The position numbers and the translations under genes were made by a program. From assembly GCA_050012375.1 (NCBI GenBank), contig JBEKHH010000026.1, forward strand, positions 1 to 64,000: a stretch of DNA of 64,000 bases, given 5' to 3'. Under the pieces are notes generated by a model, which was not told the DNA's origin, made no database searches, and saw only the letters and a program-made list of their open reading frames with translations. Of the stretch, positions 1 to 9,012 are shown one piece after another (position 1 is the first letter of the stretch; every line of letters begins with the position of its first letter). The DNA comes from PALSA-1353 sp050012375. Lineage in GTDB: Bacteria; Planctomycetota; Phycisphaerae; Tepidisphaerales; Tepidisphaeraceae.

Positions 1-124
1 CACCGAGACAACGGTCCTGACAGCCAGTACCTGGCAAGTCCGCCAACCGATCTACCAAGGATCGGTGGGCCGCTGGCGGCACTACGAGCGGCACCTCGGC
101 CCGCTATTGGAAGTGCTGGGGTGA
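1..124 (+). CDS. TPR/sulfotransferase family protein, C-terminal end only
   Basis: The reading frame is open from base 2 and ends with TGA at 122-124, giving about 40 residues. The tail reads STWQVRQPIYQGSVGRWRHY followed by an ERHLGPLLEVLG-like end. This is the characteristic C-terminus of bacterial tetratricopeptide-repeat sulfotransferases (Sulfotransfer_3 type), where the R-Q-P-I-Y and S-x-G-R-W-R motifs lie close to the PAPS-binding part. The rest of the gene is upstream of the window, so TPR content and catalytic residues cannot be checked. The family assignment rests on this motif only. Confidence 0.7.
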   Translation, partial: TETTVLTASTWQVRQPIYQGSVGRWRHYERHLGPLLEVLG

Positions 125-281
125 TGGAGATCGACCGATGGTTTCAGCTTGGCGGATCGACAGGAGAAACCGTGTAGTGTCAACGCACGTCAACAGCCCG
201 ATGAATGATGATCCACGGTGCGCGGAGAGGGTATAATTGGCCTTCCAGATCGACTGAACCGAGAAAGGAAGGGCTAATTTA

Positions 282-374
282 ATGGCCAGCAATCGCAATT
301 CTCAGGAGCTTCGCAAACGGATTACGCCCAAATCACCGCGCCGCCCCGCCGGGAGCCGTTCGACTTTTCACTGA
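282..374 (+). CDS. possible 30-aa basic small ORF
   Basis: A short ATG frame of 30 residues preceded by a purine-rich AAGGAAGG about 10 bases upstream. A TATAAT hexamer lies at 232-237, without a clear -35 box. The predicted peptide is arginine/lysine-rich with no recognisable domain. Nothing else is visible in 125-390. It may be a real small protein or chance. Confidence 0.22.
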   Translation: MASNRNSQELRKRITPKSPRRPAGSRSTFH

Positions 375-390
375 ATAATACGCGGGAGTG

Positions 391-849
391 TCAGGGCATG
401 ACACGTTCGGCGTTTGAGCCATCAGGACCAGTGATATGCATGAGGACCATTGCCTGCCGATCCACACCCATCTTTGTCCAGTCTTTGTCGCCGGGCCTCT
501 TCACCAGGACGGTTATATCAGGAGGTGGCGCTAGCCCCGCCCTGCGCGCCAGTTGCTCTCGGGTGTCATCACTATATTTTTCCAGCAATCCCGCGAATTT
601 CCCGTTATTACCTTTGAATACGTAACAACGAACCGCCGCAACTCCATCATGATCGAACGGCGCCAGCTTGCTGGAAGAATCGACGAACCAGGTCTTGCCA
701 TCATCGGTCGTGTAGAAGCTCTCCGTAGGCGGCTTGCCGCTCACACCCCTGAGTTCCAACCCAATCACAACCGCGGCAACAACGATCACGCAGCTTACCA
801 CGATCGTGGTAATGGCTGAATGGTGACCCATCATCTCACGGATATGCAA
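391..849 (-). CDS. membrane-anchored hypothetical protein
   Basis: A 152-aa protein with one hydrophobic segment at about residues 11-31 and the remainder probably outside the membrane. The body carries FYTTDDGKTWFVD followed by a PFDHDG stretch, a layout I associate with small planctomycete hypothetical proteins of unknown function. No catalytic motif is evident. Starts at Met6 or Met7 are equally possible and would keep the membrane helix. It stands alone, reading toward the sulfotransferase tail, with no operon partner. Confidence 0.6.
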   Translation of the reverse strand: MHIREMMGHHSAITTIVVSCVIVVAAVVIGLELRGVSGKPPTESFYTTDDGKTWFVDSSSKLAPFDHDGVAAVRCYVFKGNNGKFAGLLEKYSDDTREQLARRAGLAPPPDITVLVKRPGDKDWTKMGVDRQAMVLMHITGPDGSNAERVMP

Positions 850-1063
850 GCTACCTCCGCGGAAAAGCGTACGCTGGGAACGACATCATCCACGGTCTGA
901 ACGTCACAGTCAATTACAAAATGATGTCGTGTTTCAACCAAGTCGGAAATTAATCGTCGGGCTGATGGGGTTGTGAAAACTACATCATTCGGCAGAATTG
1001 CGCCGGACCCTTCGGCGGCGGCGGATGATCCCGGCGGTACTCCTCTTCACCCTTGGAAAATAG

Positions 1064-3394
1064 ATGCCGATCGAACCCGTGTCTTTGATGTGCGCAGAAA
1101 TGAAGCTTACCGTGTCTCAGCGCGGTAGTGACGCAAGCTTTGGTTATCAGCTTTTCATAGGCGATCCGGAAACCGGCTGGCGATCGGCGTCCGCCGCCCA
1201 CAATCCGTTGGTCCGCGGCGATGTATTCGAACTCCGCGCAAGTGACATCAAGAAACTCGACGATGATCGCATCCTGTTGACGGGGACGATCGGGGGTGAT
1301 GGCAAGCATGGCAACATGGACATTACAACTTGGCGGGCGACGATCACCGCGGATGCCGCGCGAGGCTGGTTCATTTTTGATGTCGAAGTGAATGCGGAAC
1401 AAGACATCCATCTGGGCATGCAAAATGGCTTTGAACCGGAGATCACGCTCGATCTTGGCCCGCTCCCGCCCTATGAGCGCGGCGATCATGTATGGTTCAT
1501 CACGCAGATCACGAATCCAACCAAATGGAACGACGACGCCTACGGCAATGACTTTCCCGCGACCTATTACTTTGACCCCTATCTCAACGTGGAGATTATG
1601 CTCTTTTTCGATATGACGCGCATGAACTGGATGTCGCGGCAGAACATCGCTCGATTTCTGAATTACCGATGCGGGTTTCGTCGTCGATACCAGCCCGAGC
1701 CAGCGGGTGAACTCGGCCTATATGCAACCGGTGCCTCGGGCCGGCTATTTCCTTCCGGCGTTCACCACTTTAGTTACTTCCTGACCGCGCGCCCGCGAAA
1801 GGCTCTTGCAGACGATCACGAAGCGGTGCGGCTGCTGGTTGATAAATGTCTTCCGTTGCTGCCCCGAACCAGCCCATGGCCCTCGGGGGCCACTTCTTGG
1901 CGAGACTTCGCTCATCATTGTGCGGAAGATCTTATGACGGAGGGGCACTGCTGGCGGAAAGCGGAGGGAAGCCGTGAATTCATTCTGAATTACGTGGACG
2001 GCTACAGCCCCGCCTGGAAGGAGGCAATCGAAGCACGCGGCAATCGGTTCGATATGATCAAACCATGCTTTGACGCGGCAGTCTGGATCGCGCATCCGCT
2101 GGCGGTGCTTTCGCGCGTGGATCGGCGCGATCCCATACCACAGCTCTACCAGCGCGTGTCCCAAATGATTGACCAAGCCCTGCGGACCAATGAAACGCCG
2201 TTTGCGCCTACTGCCGCTGATACGAGCTGCGCCGCGCCGATGCCGTCGTATCCGAATTCCAATGAAACGCCGTTTGCGCCTCCTGCCGCTGACACCGTAT
2301 CAGGCACGTGGCAACACGTATACATTCTCGAGCAACTGTTTCAGTTGGGGCGCCTGCGGAAGAATCAATTCCTCCTCGATCGCGTTATTGATGAAGTCAA
2401 CGATGTCATCCTTCCGCTGGTGAAGAAGATGTCGTACCTCTTTCCGCTCAGCTTCAACAGGCGGACGACCGAACGCGCCGGAGCGGGCGATTGCCACGCG
2501 GTCCTCGGAGCTTATGCCAACTTCATGCTGGATCTGCATGAAATGACGGCCAGCGAGCGCTATCTGGAAGAAGCCAAAAATGCGCTGCAAATGCTTCACC
2601 GTTTGCCGGTGAATACGATTCACCAGGAGGTTTTCCTTCTGGCGATGGGGACGCAGGCCGCGTACCGCCTTGCGGTTATGCATCCCCTGGGGAACTATGC
2701 GGAGGTCTATCATTACCTTCTCGCGCAGACGTTGCGAATGCTCTATTGGTATGCGGATCGTACGACGCAGCAAAGCAGAGAAATAAATACCCTGGGCATG
2801 TTTCAGGCCTGTGCCACAATCAGCTACCCCGCCCTCTTCGAAAATATTGAGGTATGGGCCCGACTCTGTCCGACGTTTAAGAGATTTTCCCCGTCGTTGG
2901 CGTTGTTACGGGTTGTCGATCATGCGCGGAAGAACAATTTCTACTTCTTTCCCCGCTGCTTTGATGCTCTTCGGGGCGAGTTGCCCCTGCAATATATCCC
3001 GTTCGAGAACATTCCGATATTGGAAGGGCCGGCGCCTGGCTCGGTCGGGCAGGAGATTTACGGGTCCGGCTGGGTGTTCCGTGCCTGTCTGATGTGGGAA
3101 ACATTTGGACACGCCGAGGATCGCGACATCATGGTGTTGAACCTCGATGCTTTCGAAGAGCGCCGGCAGTTGGAGCAACGCCGGCTGGAACTGACGTTCA
3201 TCGTCTTCAACGGCACCGAAAAGAGGCAACAGGCACAGGTGGTGTTTCCATGGAGCAGCATTTCGGCAATGATCGCAACCGGCGAATCGCCGGATGCGAT
3301 TGGAATCGGCAAGCGGCGCGGTCAACGATTGCAACTGGATCTAGCGCCGGATGCTGTTGTCTATGTCAGGGTCAGCGATAGCATCGGGCGATGA
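1064..3394 (+). CDS. large uncharacterised protein of the carbohydrate cluster (possible alpha/alpha-toroid)
   Basis: 776 aa, no signal peptide or membrane helix, so cytoplasmic. An in-frame TAG lies directly before the ATG at 1064; internal ATGs at 1088 and 1100 are alternative starts. The first ~230 residues look beta-rich (carbohydrate-binding-like), and the rest is helix-rich with many aromatic residues, as in alpha/alpha-barrel glycosidases and lyases. I do not recognise a specific family, and the fold is an inference. An in-frame 24-codon duplication (2187-2295) gives two NETPFAP(T/P)AADT repeats near residues 376 and 400. The gene is convergent with the AraC regulator 10 bases downstream. 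Neighbours suggest glycan processing. Confidence 0.7.
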   Translation: MPIEPVSLMCAEMKLTVSQRGSDASFGYQLFIGDPETGWRSASAAHNPLVRGDVFELRASDIKKLDDDRILLTGTIGGDGKHGNMDITTWRATITADAARGWFIFDVEVNAEQDIHLGMQNGFEPEITLDLGPLPPYERGDHVWFITQITNPTKWNDDAYGNDFPATYYFDPYLNVEIMLFFDMTRMNWMSRQNIARFLNYRCGFRRRYQPEPAGELGLYATGASGRLFPSGVHHFSYFLTARPRKALADDHEAVRLLVDKCLPLLPRTSPWPSGATSWRDFAHHCAEDLMTEGHCWRKAEGSREFILNYVDGYSPAWKEAIEARGNRFDMIKPCFDAAVWIAHPLAVLSRVDRRDPIPQLYQRVSQMIDQALRTNETPFAPTAADTSCAAPMPSYPNSNETPFAPPAADTVSGTWQHVYILEQLFQLGRLRKNQFLLDRVIDEVNDVILPLVKKMSYLFPLSFNRRTTERAGAGDCHAVLGAYANFMLDLHEMTASERYLEEAKNALQMLHRLPVNTIHQEVFLLAMGTQAAYRLAVMHPLGNYAEVYHYLLAQTLRMLYWYADRTTQQSREINTLGMFQACATISYPALFENIEVWARLCPTFKRFSPSLALLRVVDHARKNNFYFFPRCFDALRGELPLQYIPFENIPILEGPAPGSVGQEIYGSGWVFRACLMWETFGHAEDRDIMVLNLDAFEERRQLEQRRLELTFIVFNGTEKRQQAQVVFPWSSISAMIATGESPDAIGIGKRRGQRLQLDLAPDAVVYVRVSDSIGR
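2187..2295 (+). repeat. in-frame tandem duplication, 72-bp period
   Basis: A 37-base segment starting CCAATGAAACGCCGTTTGCG occurs at 2187-2223 and again at 2259-2295, differing at two positions. The offset is 72 bases (24 codons), so the reading frame is kept. It adds a proline/alanine-rich linker to the host protein. Confidence 0.85.
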
Positions 3395-3403
3395 CCCGAT
3401 GGC

Positions 3404-4348
3404 TCAGGGCAAGCTCTGCTCTCGACGGTATTGAGTCGGCGTAAGCCCGGTGCGCTTGCGAAAAACCGCGGTGAAATATGCGGACGTGCTGAAACCCAAC
3501 TCCATTGCAATCTTGGTGACTGACAGATCGCCTGCGCGCAGCTTATCCTTGGCGATCTCAACACGCCTGTACATCATGTAATCCGCCGGATTAAATCCCA
3601 CTTCCTTCTGGAACCAGCGGCGAAAGTGACTCTCGCTCAATCCTGCGGCCCTGGCGGCATGCTCCATCAGCACGGGCTCGCCCACGTGCTCATCGAGCCA
3701 CATGACGGCCGCTTGAATCGGCGGGGAATATCGCGGAAGCCGGCGCGGGGGATCGAGCATTGACGCCGCGTGATCCCGTGCGATCCAGACGATCAACTCG
3801 TGAAGCAGGGAACGTGCCATCAGTTCGCTGGTCACGCTCGGGTGTCGATGCTCGTCCAACAAACGTTCGAAGCACCTTTCCAGCGAAGGAGAAAACGAGA
3901 AAACGGGCGAATCCATCCCTTTGAGCAATTTCTGCAATTGCGAGGCTTGGGCAGGCGTCAGTCCGGTGGGCATGCTGCGGGAGTTGGGCAGCACCAGAAA
4001 GCGAAGCATGCACCAGCGGCCAGGGTTCAGCACCTCACGCACGCCGCCATGGGTCTGGCCCGGCTGAGTCAGCGTCGCCAAACCGCCGGTAACGGTGTAC
4101 TGCTTGGCAGGGGAGTCCACCCACAACTCCAGACAGCCTTCCTGAACCAGGTGCAACTCATACTCTTTCGGGTGTGCATCGGACCTGAGGCCCCCCAGCA
4201 CGGCTTGCAGCAGGTGAAGCCGCCCGATGATGGGCAGTTCCGGCAAGAGTTGCGTTCTTGCTTCATAAGTTTCGTGTTGCTGCTTTTCGCTGATCTCCCA
4301 CCAACCGACCTTTGGATTGACAGGCATCATCTGTTGAGTGAACTCCAT
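3404..4348 (-). CDS. AraC family transcriptional regulator
   Basis: 314 aa. The N-terminal ~200 residues look like an AraC-type cupin sensor. The C-terminal ~100 residues carry the two helix-turn-helix motifs of the family: the first around EHAARAAGLSESHFRRWFQK, the second in the stretch ending AMELGFSTSAYFTAVFRKRT, followed by G-L-T-P-T-Q-Y-R. Members typically activate sugar-utilisation genes when a sugar or derivative binds the sensor. It lies between the 776-aa protein and the DUF1861 gene, just before the secreted protein/ABC transporter operon, which are its likely targets. The ligand cannot be deduced. Confidence 0.9.
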   Translation of the reverse strand: MEFTQQMMPVNPKVGWWEISEKQQHETYEARTQLLPELPIIGRLHLLQAVLGGLRSDAHPKEYELHLVQEGCLELWVDSPAKQYTVTGGLATLTQPGQTHGGVREVLNPGRWCMLRFLVLPNSRSMPTGLTPAQASQLQKLLKGMDSPVFSFSPSLERCFERLLDEHRHPSVTSELMARSLLHELIVWIARDHAASMLDPPRRLPRYSPPIQAAVMWLDEHVGEPVLMEHAARAAGLSESHFRRWFQKEVGFNPADYMMYRRVEIAKDKLRAGDLSVTKIAMELGFSTSAYFTAVFRKRTGLTPTQYRREQSLP

Positions 4349-4503
4349 TTTAGCGTCGTATGCAGGAATTCAACAGGCGCGCTATATGGGGTTTAATCCA
4401 CGGCCACCACATTCTGGTGCGGGCTGAACGTGCAGCGGAAAGGTTAGACGGTAACGTTGCGCCCTCGACACGTACGGAGGTCTAGATCGATAGCACCTGG
4501 CCG

Positions 4504-5511
4504 TTAAGTTTCAAATTGCAGAAATGGATCGGGCAACTTCACGACAGCGGCTGCCGTATCACTCGTTCCTGCATACAAGTTCGCAGTTCCATCATCATTG
4601 CGGACAATGCCGCCGCTGAAGACCACATCCACAAGGTCCGGCCGCTTGGATGGCCCGGGCGGAAAGAAGCTACGTCGCGCTATGATGCGAATTGCTGACC
4701 GTTGACGTGTCCGCGGGTCAACCGCGAACGCCATTGGGTAGTAGTGGCGGTTGCCCCGACCGTCAAAGCAGGCGATGTGGCCCAGCACGCCAAGGTGACC
4801 GTTTGCCAACTGATGCGCTTCATTCACTCCGCCCCATTCCTCTTTGAGCAATTGTCCTTCAAAGAGCGGTGCGCGGGCGATCATTTCGGCCGTGATGGCG
4901 TCCCAAGACGGAGCGATTGTAAAGCCGATTTCGCCTCGGCCGCCGACGGCGCCTTGGGGACGGCTAAAAATAGCGACAGGTCCGTCGGGCAACTGCTTGA
5001 AGCGAATGTCCTTCATGCCGGGCGGTCCGCTCAGAAAATGGCGCAGCCCCTCTAGAGAACTGCCGCGATAGAAATCCATCACGCAGCCGTAGCCACCCTG
5101 TTCCAGCGGAACCGGAAACCGCACGCCTCCGAGCACCAATTCGTCACACGCCCACGTCACGCATGGATCCTGCAGGCCTTGAAATGCGGTATGAGTGAAA
5201 CAGGGCGTCCACTTATTGGAATGGGCTTTCTTGAAGATCACGATCTCTGAAAATTCGGTGTCCCGCTTTTCCACCCGGCCGATCAGCAATATCTTGCCAT
5301 TGAAGCGGAATGGCGCGGTGATGTTGTAAACATCCCTTCCATCCATCAACTCAAACTCAAGAGCGTGCGTCTCGATATAAGACGGAACTTGGAGTTCAGC
5401 AAGCAGATCGGAACAGGATCGCGGGCGATCTCCAAGGGTTAAAGTTCGATAAATGGTTGAAACGTCTTGTTTTTGAGCGTTTGATTCGCCGGTGACTGAA
5501 ATTTCGGCCAT
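4504..5511 (-). CDS. DUF1861 (MTP-1) family five-bladed beta-propeller protein
   Basis: 335 aa, no signal peptide. It matches the DUF1861 family throughout: YNITAPFRFNGKILLIGRVE near residue 62, an LQDPCVTW segment, the GMKDIRFKQLPDGPVAIFSRPQG block, and near the end EEWGGVNEAHQLANGHLGVLGHIA and HYYPMAF, then KRPDLVDVVFSGG and LYAGTSD. The family is related in fold to GH43/GH130 propellers that act on oligosaccharides, including mannoside phosphorylases, but its own reaction is not settled. Located next to an AraC regulator and divergent from the secreted protein/transporter operon, it probably acts on an imported oligosaccharide in the cytoplasm. Confidence 0.85.
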   Translation of the reverse strand: MAEISVTGESNAQKQDVSTIYRTLTLGDRPRSCSDLLAELQVPSYIETHALEFELMDGRDVYNITAPFRFNGKILLIGRVEKRDTEFSEIVIFKKAHSNKWTPCFTHTAFQGLQDPCVTWACDELVLGGVRFPVPLEQGGYGCVMDFYRGSSLEGLRHFLSGPPGMKDIRFKQLPDGPVAIFSRPQGAVGGRGEIGFTIAPSWDAITAEMIARAPLFEGQLLKEEWGGVNEAHQLANGHLGVLGHIACFDGRGNRHYYPMAFAVDPRTRQRSAIRIIARRSFFPPGPSKRPDLVDVVFSGGIVRNDDGTANLYAGTSDTAAAVVKLPDPFLQFET

Positions 5512-5921
5512 AATACTCCTGTTCCGTGGTCCAGTTCCGGCTCCGTGAATACCCGCGCAACCACAACGCCCCCAAAAAGTGTACTACCTAATCCGCCTCC
5601 CGGCTATCGACTTTCGACCCGGTAAAAAACCAACGGCTCCTGGTCGCTGCCCATTGGGGGAGCGCCCGACCTATCAGAACATCGAGAATCGGCTAAGCCA
5701 CATGTTTATGGATAGTCATAGACCAACGCGTTAGAGTTACCCTTAAGTCGCGGCCTCACGATGTGGATTTGCGTTGCCTGGAGCCTATTGAGCGTTTCGG
5801 GCAACGCGCTTGTTCCAGGCATTGAACTGGATGGTTCTGCTTTTCCATAATTTTTGACGGCATTTCGCGCATCAACGGACATGCGATCAACATCGAGATT
5901 TCTGTTCAAGATGGAGGAAAA
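5512..5921. other. divergent intergenic region
   Basis: 410 bases between the - strand DUF1861 gene and the + strand secreted-protein operon. It must hold both promoters and probably AraC sites, but I see no convincing -35/-10 pair or direct-repeat operator. A clear GGAGG at about 5911 precedes the ATG at 5922. No ORF in it looks coding. Confidence 0.5.
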
Positions 5922-7640
5922 ATGAGAGGAACAGCTCGCGTGCTGCTGGCGGCAGCGGTCCTGGCTGTGGGGGCAAAGGGGACAAACGCCGTGGCCGAGG
6001 AAGCCGCTCAAATCCGCCAGGTGCAATTGATGCCGGATGTTCCCTCACCCTGCAGCGTTCGCGATTGGAGGCAAGTCGCGATAGGTCTCGACGAGTTGGT
6101 CTTCAACCCCACTGCTCCGGGACAATACATGCCGCTGCTGCATCTGGTCAGAGATGATCGGGGGAAAGTCGTTGGTTTCGGGCTACCCGACTATGTCGGA
6201 GACATCAGGCAACCGGCCGATGGAACCGGGAACGGCATCACAGGCATGGGAGCCGTGTGGGGCGCCACACTGGTTGGAATCGACAAATCACGCGGCGAGC
6301 ACGATTACGTAAAAATGTGCGACGCCTACTTCGACCCTCGTCCCAATTACCGAATGATCGGCAACGGAGTCGGCCACTGCGATGCCGACAAAACATTTTG
6401 GTACGCGCTATTTCCCAACATTATTTTCGCCAGTCTCGCCGAGCGGTATCCGGGTGAAACAGAGATCAGCGACTTGGCGCATCAGTCGGCGGTCTCCTGG
6501 GCCAGGGCTGCCGCCGCTTTGGCCGATCCGGCCAAAGATGATGCCGCGAATTTCGATCACACGGGTTTCGATTTTGACACGATGAAAGGCATCGACAACG
6601 GCCAATGGAAAGAACCTGACGCTGGCGCGGGCGTGGCCTGGATCGAATATGCCGCCTACAACCGCTGGCACGATCCGGCTTTCCTCCGCGCGGCGGATCG
6701 CTGCATGCGTTACCTTCAGCAGCGGCCATCCGATCAGGATCCGTCGTACGAGGTTCTCATGCCTTTTGGCGCGCTGGCGGCGGTGCGCATGAACGCCGAG
6801 CTGGGCCGCCAATACGATACCTCTAAAATGATCAACTGGTGTTTCGACCGCAGCGCAGCACGCTCCGATTGGAAGGTGAACACCGATCGTTGGGACGGCT
6901 TCGACACCGCCGGACTCGTCGGCGGCACGGACTGTCCTCCGTGGCACCCCAGCGGTATTGGCGGGTATGGCTTTGCGATGAACACCTTCTGCTGGGCATG
7001 GCCGCTGACACCTATCGCACGATACGATCCGCGATATGCCCATGACATCGGGAAATGGATGTTGAACGCCGCCAGCGCTGCCCGTTTGTATTACGCAAAC
7101 GCGCACCCGCGCGATGGCCAAACTTGCCCGGATTGGGACGGCGATCCACACCACGTGATTGCGTATGAAGGGCTGAAGTACCGATGGGACGATCCTCATC
7201 AACCGCTGTTGGCGACAGGCGACGCGTTACGCATGCAGTGGGGGCCGAAGACCGACTACGGCCTCTATGGCTCCGTATTTGTCGGCGTGTACGGCGGGCT
7301 CATCGCCCCAACCGACGACCCGCAAATCCTCCGTCTCGACTTGTTGGCGACCGATTCCTGTCGCCCGCAGGCCTATCCATCATACCTGTATTACAATCCT
7401 CGTAAGCTCGAGCGAACGATCACGCTAGACGTCGGCGCAGCTCCCCGAGACATCTATGATGCAGTGAGCGGCAGATTCTTGACCCGCAACGCAACAGGCC
7501 CAACGCCGCTAAAGATCGACGCCGGCCAAGCCCTGGTCGTTGTTCTAACCCCCGCCGGTGGGACGCTCACGCGCGATGGCGGCAAGACCTTTGTGAACGG
7601 CGTGGTCATCGACTACCGCAGAGGAAGCGACAGCCAATGA
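5922..7640 (+). CDS. secreted protein, first gene of sugar ABC operon (possible alpha/alpha-toroid)
   Basis: 572 aa with an N-terminal signal peptide (MRGTARVLLAAAVLAVGAKG, cleavage probably near VAEEAAQ). A GGAGG lies 5 bases before the start. The body is rich in Trp/Tyr/His with repeated helical-looking segments (e.g. WIEYAAYNRWHDPAFLRAAD), typical of six-hairpin glycosidases, but I cannot name a family. Its stop overlaps the start of the binding-protein gene (ATGA at 7637-7640), so the two are translationally coupled. It probably degrades or holds an extracellular glycan whose products the transporter imports. A degenerate relative of its N-terminus appears at 22290. Confidence 0.75.
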   Translation: MRGTARVLLAAAVLAVGAKGTNAVAEEAAQIRQVQLMPDVPSPCSVRDWRQVAIGLDELVFNPTAPGQYMPLLHLVRDDRGKVVGFGLPDYVGDIRQPADGTGNGITGMGAVWGATLVGIDKSRGEHDYVKMCDAYFDPRPNYRMIGNGVGHCDADKTFWYALFPNIIFASLAERYPGETEISDLAHQSAVSWARAAAALADPAKDDAANFDHTGFDFDTMKGIDNGQWKEPDAGAGVAWIEYAAYNRWHDPAFLRAADRCMRYLQQRPSDQDPSYEVLMPFGALAAVRMNAELGRQYDTSKMINWCFDRSAARSDWKVNTDRWDGFDTAGLVGGTDCPPWHPSGIGGYGFAMNTFCWAWPLTPIARYDPRYAHDIGKWMLNAASAARLYYANAHPRDGQTCPDWDGDPHHVIAYEGLKYRWDDPHQPLLATGDALRMQWGPKTDYGLYGSVFVGVYGGLIAPTDDPQILRLDLLATDSCRPQAYPSYLYYNPRKLERTITLDVGAAPRDIYDAVSGRFLTRNATGPTPLKIDAGQALVVVLTPAGGTLTRDGGKTFVNGVVIDYRRGSDSQ

Positions 7641-9010
7641 GTCAGGCGGCGGCGAATACCAACGAATGCGATTCGATTTCGCCGCGAATTGCCGGACGCC
7701 TCTGTGGCGCGTGCCTTTGCCTTCTTGTCCTTCTATCCGCCGGCTGCCAGCGCAACTCGGCGCCGAGCGCGCCGGCTTCGGCCGCGGATGTTGAACACCA
7801 GGTGACGCTCACCTGGCTGCTGAGCACGGAGCAAATACGTCCTCAGACCGAGGCGATTGTCGCCGATTTTGAGCGAGCCAATCCCGACATCCATGTCCAG
7901 CTCCGCTGGACGCCGGAGCCTCAGTACCAGACCAAGTTGAAAACGCTGATCGCCGCGGGGCAGCCGCCGGATCTGTTTTGGTGCGGTGACGTGTGGATTG
8001 CTTACCTGCAACCCTTTATGTATGACCTGACGCCGTTTATCCAAAGAGATGCCGCGGAATATCACTTGGATGACATCTATCCCGCGGTGCGACGGGCCTG
8101 TCAGTGGTCGGGGCGATGGTACTATTTGCCGCGTTTCTTCACCGTCTCTTTGTTGTACTACAACAAGGGCCTATTTGACGCCGCCCACGAATCATATCCC
8201 ACCGCAGATTGGACCTGGACGGATTACGTCGCCGCGGGCCAAAAACTGACGCGCCGCGATTCCAATGGCGTCGTCCTCACCTGGGGAAGCACAATCGTCA
8301 CCGGCTGGTGGGGCGAATGGTATATCCTCGTCCGGCAAGCCGGCGGCCAAATGTTTAACCCACAGTTGACGACCTGTGAGTTGAACTCGCCGCAGGCGAT
8401 CGCGGGAATGACGAATTACGCCGACAAGATTTTCCGCTACAAAATGTCGCCCGCGCCCGGTTATGGACCCGCGAACAACTTTGCCAGCGCAAAGTACGCC
8501 ATGGAGTTCGGCGGCCACACCGGTAATTGGCCCGTCTTCGACGCAATACCCGGGCTGGATTGGGACATTCAACTGCTTCCCAAAGGTCCGAACGGTCACA
8601 CCGGAGGCGAGGTCGCCGTTGACGCAGTCGGCATCTCCAAACGATGCGCCCATCCCGAAGAAGCCTGGCGGTTTCTGAAATTCCTGACCAGCGAACCTTC
8701 CATCCGCAGGTATGTCGGCACGGGCCTGCTATCCATTCGCCAATCCGTGGCCGAGGAGACTTTCCGCAATTTGACTCCCTCATATCATCCGCAGCACTTG
8801 CGGACGGCATACGATGCCCTCGCCTACGCCGAGCCGCTGCCGCAGTCACGGGATTTCATCGAAATCGCCTTGCAGATCATCCAGCCGGAAGTTGATCGCG
8901 CGCTGTCTGAGCGGGTGCCGGTTCCCGTCGCATGCCAGCGCGCCACCGAGGCCGCGGACGCATTCCTTCATACAATCAGCCAATCTCCTATCGCCGCGAA
9001 CGGACCATAG
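7637..9010 (+). CDS. sugar ABC transporter substrate-binding lipoprotein (CUT1)
   Basis: 457 aa with a lipoprotein signal: a hydrophobic stretch ending in the lipobox LLSAGC near residues 31-36, so the mature protein is tethered by the cysteine. The fold is that of family 1 solute-binding proteins (MalE/UgpB type), with HQVTLTWLLSTEQ at the mature N-terminus, a VADFERANPDIHVQLRW segment, a PPDLFWCGDVW segment and a C-terminal ISKRCAHPEEAWRFLKFLTS signature. Overlaps the previous gene by 4 bases and is followed at once by the permease genes. Substrate is unknown. Confidence 0.93.
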   Translation: MSQAAANTNECDSISPRIAGRLCGACLCLLVLLSAGCQRNSAPSAPASAADVEHQVTLTWLLSTEQIRPQTEAIVADFERANPDIHVQLRWTPEPQYQTKLKTLIAAGQPPDLFWCGDVWIAYLQPFMYDLTPFIQRDAAEYHLDDIYPAVRRACQWSGRWYYLPRFFTVSLLYYNKGLFDAAHESYPTADWTWTDYVAAGQKLTRRDSNGVVLTWGSTIVTGWWGEWYILVRQAGGQMFNPQLTTCELNSPQAIAGMTNYADKIFRYKMSPAPGYGPANNFASAKYAMEFGGHTGNWPVFDAIPGLDWDIQLLPKGPNGHTGGEVAVDAVGISKRCAHPEEAWRFLKFLTSEPSIRRYVGTGLLSIRQSVAEETFRNLTPSYHPQHLRTAYDALAYAEPLPQSRDFIEIALQIIQPEVDRALSERVPVPVACQRATEAADAFLHTISQSPIAANGP

Positions 9011-9012
9011 AT

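Noticed and set aside
875..955. + strand frame with NDIIHGLNVTVNYKMM as a protein tail
   Set aside because: Too short and without an identifiable homologue to claim a relic.
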